Origin: Anaerolineae bacterium
GTDB lineage: Bacteria; Chloroflexota; Anaerolineae; Aggregatilineales; Phototrophicaceae
Assembly: GCA_022821805.1 (NCBI GenBank)
Contig: JAJECX010000042.1
Span: 124,001 to 188,000 of the forward strand
Length of the DNA: 64,000 nucleotides
Reading direction: 5' to 3'
The notes under the pieces are model-generated. The model ran no database searches and was not told the DNA's origin. It worked only from the letters and a program-made list of their open reading frames with translations. Both the position numbers and the translations under genes were made by a program. Numbering within the stretch: position 1 is the first letter of the stretch; each line of letters opens with the position of its first letter. This document shows positions 59,417-64,000 of this stretch, piece by piece.

Positions 59417-61882
59417 CTAATCGACAATAAAGTGTGCGATTTCCAACTCCCGATCAACTAGTTCCCCCGTGCTAACTACAGTCCCAGAGCTACTGACGCC
59501 CGTCTGGAAACTGTATACGATAAGTTTCGCGACATATCGTCCAGGATTCAGATTTGACAATTCCAGTTGGTGACGCGCCAGCGGACGCTTAGGCATGACG
59601 GTGTCGATCTGCTGTACTTTCGTGTCGGCTGAATCAAACAATTGAATCGAGTAGGCGAGTCTGTCGTCGCCTTCTGGCCGATTGATCCAATTGAAAGCCA
59701 CGTCAAGCGCGCCGCCCTCGACTGCCGTCAATGCATTGACAAGTTCGGCGCCGCTGTCATACGTGACAGTAAACGGGCTGTCCGACTCCACTAGCTCACA
59801 TGGAAACTCGGCGAAAACCCACATTTCACCAACAGAAACTTCGGACTCATGGACGGTATAGCATGGCTGATAAGCCTGCCCAAGCCAATCATCCAACGCC
59901 TGTAGCGCGCCGGGATCGCTCGAATCTGGCACATCCAGCCGAAGCAGGAGCTGGCCCAATGACGCCAGGTCAAAGTTCTCCGCCTTTTTCTGTTCCGCTC
60001 GTTGGACTTTGACCGCGCCATCCTGTAGATACAGATGAGCGAATCCCGCCCAATCCTCAAAGACCAATGAGTAGTAGGTGAACTGGTCGTCATCAATACG
60101 GTAAGGCGGGCTTGCGCTTAACACGGTTACATCTGGATCTGGTTTGATTTGCTCAGACAGCGCCACGCGTTGCACATGCGGCAGATGATCGTGGCTGCGA
60201 ATTGCGGAGTTGTTACAGCTTTCGCCCAGATCTTGGACTCGATAAATCGACACGAAATCATCGTCATAGGCGGAGGGCACACTGTCGAAGCTGTATGATT
60301 CCACTCGCCGGGATCCACCCGTGTGAAGAACGACGTGAGTTGGTCCGTCTTCAATGAGTTGCTCAACAGCGGCGCTGTATTCATCGCGGTTATGCGGGAG
60401 GCAGTGTTGAGACTTGCCTTGTTTCCATGTTCGCAGTAGAAGGTTTTCATCAATGTATTTGTACGCCTCTGGCAATACACGGTTGACGCCGCCCTCAATC
60501 TGGGGAAAACCACTCAAGCTTTGGAGAAAATTGTAATACCAGCGCACGAACGTTACATTCATCGGCACGTGAACTAAACGAACGGCGTCTCCTTCCTCTT
60601 CTTCAGTTTCTAACCAGTCCAAAAAGTTTAATCGGCGCTCGTCAATCAACTGGCCTGAAATTGGCCGATGATTATAATCAAGAGCCAGAATTACAATTGC
60701 CGCCAACACAAATTTAGAAAAGCGAGAACCTACGAACAATCGATTCAGCGACTGAAGACCATAACAGGACAGCATGGTAAGTGGGAGCAGCGCGCCAATC
60801 ATCCATTGGTACCCTTTGGAGAAGCCGCGAAAGACCACGGGCAAGAGGTCATTGAGAAAGTGCTGAGGCAAAAGGATATGCAAGTATTTGACGCCGCCAA
60901 CTGTTAGATATGTCCCCAAACTCATTGCCATAAAGAAGAGCAGAATTACCAGCCACGGCAACATCTTGCGCCTAGTGACGTTGCTCCAAATGCCCGCGGC
61001 AATCAAAAAAAGTGGAACAACGCCGATGTAGTGGTTCTGAGATCCGCTCGACGTCAGAGCCGGGTGGACGATGAAACTCTGCAGGTCAGTGCTGTTTGAT
61101 CGCCAACTTGATCGAAAACCCAGTACGTCGTCAACATGATCCCGGTTGTTCAACATCGGTAGCAAGCGAGGCGCGCCGACTATGGTCATTGCAATGCCAA
61201 CAATGGCAATCGTTTTCCATATGTCCAGCGTCTTGCAGCGTGACCAAACCAGATAACAGCCGTACATGCCGACGGTCAAAAGCATACATACGGTAACGTA
61301 TGATCCGACATAGGCTGTGAAACCCACCATGATTCCGCATATCATTGCGAAGCGCCATTTTCTTTCATGGACTGCTCGCTGAAGAAAGTAAATCGCCAAA
61401 GGAATCGTGGCTACAGTTGACTGCTCAAATTGTGATGCTCGCGAAATTATGAGGCTTATTCCGACAAGGGCTGCGCCAAAGAGGCTTATCCATTTGTCTC
61501 TGAAATTGTACGACAGGAGAATATACGCAGCCGCGGCGTTCGCAAAATGATTGAGGAGAAAACTAAGGTTATAGGCATTTGAAATGGGCAGAAGTTTCGC
61601 AAGCAAGCTGTTCACAATCATGTGCGGCAAAGTGAACTGGTGATAGGCTAGCGACACGCCTTCGGGATAAAACAGCCGGTTCGTATAAAATAGATCGGCC
61701 TCGCCGCTCAAGATTAGACCGCCATACCAAGATTCCCAGATTTCTAGCCAAATGTCGGTGCCACCACTCGGCAGCCAAAAGGTATCAAGCTCAAGCGCAT
61801 AAAAGAACGTGGGCCAAGTCGTCACGATGATTAGAGCCGGAATGATCATAAAGAAGTGAAGCTTGTCACGCGCTTTGCTCAT
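59417..61882 (-). CDS. GT-C-like polytopic membrane protein (possible glycosyltransferase)
   Basis: 821 residues. The first about 430 residues hold roughly 11 membrane segments; the early loop PSGGTDIWLEIWESWY lies where GT-C enzymes place acidic catalytic residues. Residues about 430-821 are a large extracytoplasmic domain, mostly beta. The arrangement resembles YfhO/PMT-like glycosyltransferases that use lipid-linked sugars. It follows the GDP-fucose-synthase-like gene by 45 bp. It is more AT-rich than its neighbours, so the pair may be a transferred surface-glycan fragment. Specific function not assigned. Confidence 0.72.
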   Translation of the reverse strand: MSKARDKLHFFMIIPALIIVTTWPTFFYALELDTFWLPSGGTDIWLEIWESWYGGLILSGEADLFYTNRLFYPEGVSLAYHQFTLPHMIVNSLLAKLLPISNAYNLSFLLNHFANAAAAYILLSYNFRDKWISLFGAALVGISLIISRASQFEQSTVATIPLAIYFLQRAVHERKWRFAMICGIMVGFTAYVGSYVTVCMLLTVGMYGCYLVWSRCKTLDIWKTIAIVGIAMTIVGAPRLLPMLNNRDHVDDVLGFRSSWRSNSTDLQSFIVHPALTSSGSQNHYIGVVPLFLIAAGIWSNVTRRKMLPWLVILLFFMAMSLGTYLTVGGVKYLHILLPQHFLNDLLPVVFRGFSKGYQWMIGALLPLTMLSCYGLQSLNRLFVGSRFSKFVLAAIVILALDYNHRPISGQLIDERRLNFLDWLETEEEEGDAVRLVHVPMNVTFVRWYYNFLQSLSGFPQIEGGVNRVLPEAYKYIDENLLLRTWKQGKSQHCLPHNRDEYSAAVEQLIEDGPTHVVLHTGGSRRVESYSFDSVPSAYDDDFVSIYRVQDLGESCNNSAIRSHDHLPHVQRVALSEQIKPDPDVTVLSASPPYRIDDDQFTYYSLVFEDWAGFAHLYLQDGAVKVQRAEQKKAENFDLASLGQLLLRLDVPDSSDPGALQALDDWLGQAYQPCYTVHESEVSVGEMWVFAEFPCELVESDSPFTVTYDSGAELVNALTAVEGGALDVAFNWINRPEGDDRLAYSIQLFDSADTKVQQIDTVMPKRPLARHQLELSNLNPGRYVAKLIVYSFQTGVSSSGTVVSTGELVDRELEIAHFIVD

Positions 61883-61927
61883 CTGTCCAACTCACAGAAG
61901 CCTAATAGCCTGCGAATAAAGCGGCGT

Positions 61928-62920
61928 CTAACTGGCGGCGCCTGTCTGCTTCAAGGGATTGACGCTTCGCATCGTCTCCGCGCGATACCACTCAATCGTC
62001 TCGCGCAGGCCCGCGCGAAAGTCAGTGCGGGAGACGAAGCCGAATTCGCGCTCTGCGCGCGAGACATCTAACTTCCTCCGCGGCTGACCGTTCGGCTTGC
62101 TGGTATCCCAGCGCAGTTCGCCCGCGAATCCGACCTCGTCGGCGATGACTTCCACCAAGTCGCGGATGCTGATTTCAAAGGCGCTGCCCAGGTTTACCGG
62201 CTCGGCGCCATTGTAATGCTCGGCGGCGCGGACGATGCCTTCGGCTGCGTCCCGCACAAAGAGAAACTCGCGCGTGGGCGAACCGTCGCCAAACAGCGTC
62301 ACATGAGGCGCTCCACTCTCTTGCGCGTCCACCATTTTGCGAATCACTGCTGGGATGACATGTGAGGATTTGAGATCAAACTTGTCGTGCGGTCCGTACA
62401 GGTTGACCGGCAGCAAGTGGATGGCATTGTAACCGTATTCCTGGCGGTATGCCCGGCTCTGCACCAGCAGCATTTTCTTTGCCAAGCCGTACGGCGCGTT
62501 GGTCTCTTCCGGGTAGCCCGTCCAAAGGTCGTCTTCCCGGAATGGCACGGGCGCAAATTTGGGATAACTGCAAACGGTGCCGATGCCGACGAACTTGGCG
62601 ACTTGGGAACGGCGCGCGTATTCGAGCATCAGTGTGCCCATCATCAGATTCTCATAAAAGAATAAGCCCGGATGCTCGCGATTGATGCCGATGCCCCCGA
62701 CATTGGCCGCCAAGTGTATAACCATCGTCGTTTCGGGATGGTCCGCATACAGACGCGCGACAGCAGCCTGTTCGCGCAAGTCGTAGCAGGCGCTTCGGGG
62801 TACAATGATACACCCCGTCTCTAGCGCTCGCAGCTTTGCAACGACATGACGCCCGAGGAAGCCGGCGCCGCCGGTGACAATTACTGTCTGGTCTCGCCAG
62901 AAGGTTTCACTCATGCGCAT
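61928..62920 (-). CDS. fcl: NAD-dependent epimerase, GDP-L-fucose synthase-like
   Basis: A 330-residue extended SDR. NADP site [11 protein letters not shown]; catalytic Ser/Thr region [11 protein letters not shown], where fucose synthases have SSCIYP; Tyr-Lys pair [28 protein letters not shown] is the strongly conserved segment of GDP-L-fucose synthase, which makes GDP-L-fucose from GDP-4-keto-6-deoxymannose. A GDP-mannose dehydratase gene is not in the window. ATG 62920 has GGGAG upstream and a TGCTATGAT extended -10 at 62941-62949. Confidence 0.85.
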   Translation of the reverse strand: MRMSETFWRDQTVIVTGGAGFLGRHVVAKLRALETGCIIVPRSACYDLREQAAVARLYADHPETTMVIHLAANVGGIGINREHPGLFFYENLMMGTLMLEYARRSQVAKFVGIGTVCSYPKFAPVPFREDDLWTGYPEETNAPYGLAKKMLLVQSRAYRQEYGYNAIHLLPVNLYGPHDKFDLKSSHVIPAVIRKMVDAQESGAPHVTLFGDGSPTREFLFVRDAAEGIVRAAEHYNGAEPVNLGSAFEISIRDLVEVIADEVGFAGELRWDTSKPNGQPRRKLDVSRAEREFGFVSRTDFRAGLRETIEWYRAETMRSVNPLKQTGAAS

Positions 62921-62940
62921 CCCACTCCCAAACTGCCCGT

Positions 62941-62949
62941 ATCATAGCA
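62941..62949 (-). promoter_or_regulatory. Extended -10 promoter of the fcl-like gene
   Basis: TGCTATGAT on the minus strand, 20 bp upstream of the ATG at 62920. No clear -35. Confidence 0.45.
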
Positions 62950-63114
62950 GATATTCCGCCAACCTATGACGGATTTACACCTGCGGTCCGCGGCTTTCTC
63001 ACGATCCGAATACAACTGGAGAACGCGGGCGGCCGATAGTCATACAAATTTAGTCGGCGCGGCTGTATCATAGGCGGCAGCAGCCAGAATCGACAACGAC
63101 AGAAAGGCAATCTC

Positions 63115-63567
63115 TTGGAACGGACACTGATCATCGTGAAGCCGGACGCGGTCCAGCGCGGCTTGACCGGCGAAATCATCAAGCGATTTGAGGGGCGCGG
63201 GCTGAAAATCATCGGCATGAAGCTAATGCAAGTCGATCGCGAATTGGCGGAGAAGCATTATGATGTGCACCGCGAGCGACCGTTTTTTGCCGGGCTGGTC
63301 GAATACATCATTTCGGCGCCGGTGGTGGTGATGACGCTTGAAGGCAGCGACGCCATCGTAGCCGCGCGCGCGACGATCGGCGCGACGACGCCGTCGGAAG
63401 CGGCGCCGGGCAGCATCCGCGGCGATTTCGGTCTCGAGATCGGGCGGAACCTGGTGCATGGGTCCGACAGCGTCGAGAATGGCGAGATTGAAGTGGCGAA
63501 TTTTTTCAGCGAGGCGGAGCTCTGCGGGGGCTGGGCGCGGGACGTGGATCGCTGGGTGTTTGAGTAA
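63115..63567 (+). CDS. ndk: Nucleoside diphosphate kinase
   Basis: 150 residues from TTG 63115 (AAGG upstream). It transfers phosphate from NTPs to NDPs. RTLIIVKPDAVQRG, GRGLKIIGMKL, the TTPSEAAPGSIRGDFG loop and the phospho-accepting His in NLVHGSDS are diagnostic. The length is that of the usual 135-155-residue enzyme. The TTG start is unusual for a housekeeping gene but no ATG is near the conserved N-terminus. Confidence 0.95.
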   Translation: MERTLIIVKPDAVQRGLTGEIIKRFEGRGLKIIGMKLMQVDRELAEKHYDVHRERPFFAGLVEYIISAPVVVMTLEGSDAIVAARATIGATTPSEAAPGSIRGDFGLEIGRNLVHGSDSVENGEIEVANFFSEAELCGGWARDVDRWVFE

Positions 63568-63602
63568 GATTGCGCGCGAACTAGTCTTATGGTGAGTCCC
63601 GT

Positions 63603-63631
63603 TTGACTGATAAGCGCCAAAAGGTTAAAGT
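63603..63631 (+). promoter_or_regulatory. Promoter of the HTH regulator gene
   Basis: TTGACT (63603-63608) and TAAAGT (63626-63631) are 17 bp apart; the ATG is at 63661. Confidence 0.6.
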
Positions 63632-63660
63632 GAGGCACAAATTGTAGTGAGCGAATCATT

Positions 63661-64000
63661 ATGGCGAAGGAACGAATGCCAATCTCGCCAGAGGTCGTGA
63701 CTTGGGCCAGGGAAAGGCTGGGATACTCGCTTGAGGCCTTGGAACAAAAGCGTCCAGAACTCAAGAAGATCGCCGCGTGGGAAAGCGGTGATTCGAGGCC
63801 AACGTATCGACAACTTGAATCTCTCGCAAAAGAACTGTGGGTGCCGGTGGCGATATTCTTTTTTCCTGAACCGCCTGACTTGCCTAGAATTGAAGAGTCC
63901 TTTCGTACCTTGAGTACCGAGCAATTTGCCGAAATCCCGCCCCGTATTCGCATCCTCCTGCATAGGGCACGCGCATTTCAAATCGGACTAGGCGAATTGA
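63661..64000 (+). CDS. HTH (XRE) domain protein, probably HTH-ImmA/IrrE type (3' end outside window)
   Basis: 113 codons are visible without a stop. Residues 8-66 are an XRE-like HTH (PEVVTWARERLGYSLEAL, KIAAWESGDSRPTYRQLESLAKELWVP). After VAIFFFPEPPDLP the sequence continues IEESFRTLSTE, FAEIPPRIRILLHRARAFQIGL, the linker typical of XRE proteins fused to an ImmA/IrrE metallopeptidase domain, whose HExxH would lie beyond the edge. Such proteins cleave or sense repressors in mobile elements, stress regulons and toxin-antitoxin-like loci. The sequence is AT-richer than ndk. Confidence 0.75.
   Translation, partial: MAKERMPISPEVVTWARERLGYSLEALEQKRPELKKIAAWESGDSRPTYRQLESLAKELWVPVAIFFFPEPPDLPRIEESFRTLSTEQFAEIPPRIRILLHRARAFQIGLGEL

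Noticed and set aside
1..64000. tRNA or rRNA genes
   Set aside because: I looked through the intergenic spaces for cloverleaf-like segments and T-loop sequences and found none I could support; a tRNA search program would be decisive.

Overview
The window is a GC-rich, gene-dense bacterial chromosome segment with about 55 protein-coding genes and no rRNA or tRNA genes that I could find. The gene set suggests a Chloroflexota (Anaerolineae-like) heterotroph: three CUT1-type sugar importers, DUF5107/TPR and DUF4380 proteins, LysM-glycosidase fusions, a YghZ-type aldo/keto reductase, and intergenic spaces filled with short G/C-rich palindromes. This taxonomic placement is inference from gene content, not from a marker gene.

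Layout. (1) 1-12140, minus strand: one long carbohydrate locus. In transcription order it holds a sugar-binding protein (SBP2), a RAYT transposase flanked by REP-like palindromes, a paralogous binding protein (SBP1), two permeases, and a tandemly duplicated three-gene cassette (MDR dehydrogenase, TIM-barrel isomerase, ThuA-like protein, twice), then a fumarylacetoacetate-hydrolase-family gene that runs off the left edge. (2) 12143-15514: a receiver-domain protein and a hybrid sensor kinase, convergent, with 3' ends overlapping by 96 nt. (3) 15617-22849: RraA-like and Gfo/Idh/MocA genes (divergent), an amidohydrolase, an enolase-superfamily dehydratase, and a second importer with a Tat-exported binding protein. 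(4) 23035-32995: a PhyH dioxygenase, a glycoside hydrolase, a DUF4380 mutarotase-like protein, a third importer, and a 1107-residue DUF5107-TPR protein. (5) 33216-36824: PLP-dependent dehydratase, FGGY kinase and YghZ-like reductase. (6) 37058-43229: a large exported membrane protein with an ABC ATPase, IolB, and a LysM-glycosidase fusion. (7) 43488-53532: MBL-fold hydrolase, ABC-F protein, phospholipase-D-like protein, small proteins, PfkB kinase, histidine phosphatase, SDR, a cytochrome/copper-monooxygenase-like protein and an ECF sigma factor. (8) 53884-64000: FtsH, a TIR-DUF1883 gene pair, orphan OppD/OppF ATPases, a GT-C-like membrane protein with a GDP-fucose-synthase-like gene, Ndk, and the start of an HTH (probably ImmA/IrrE-type) regulator cut by the right edge.

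How the genes work together. Regions 1, 3 and 4 look like three uptake-plus-catabolism loci. Each has a binding protein and two permeases but no dedicated ATPase, so they probably share a UgpC/MsmX-type ATPase encoded elsewhere. The enzymes (dehydrogenases, isomerases, sugar-acid dehydratase, lactonase-like hydrolase, FGGY and PfkB kinases, IolB) fit oxidation and cleavage of unusual sugars, uronates or inositols.

The least ordinary features are: the RAYT/REP system spread over the whole window; a roughly 190-bp repeat element inserted between two permease genes with a 20-bp direct duplication; the TIR-DUF1883 pair; and a secreted protein that joins a CxxCH motif to a complete-looking set of PHM-type copper ligands.
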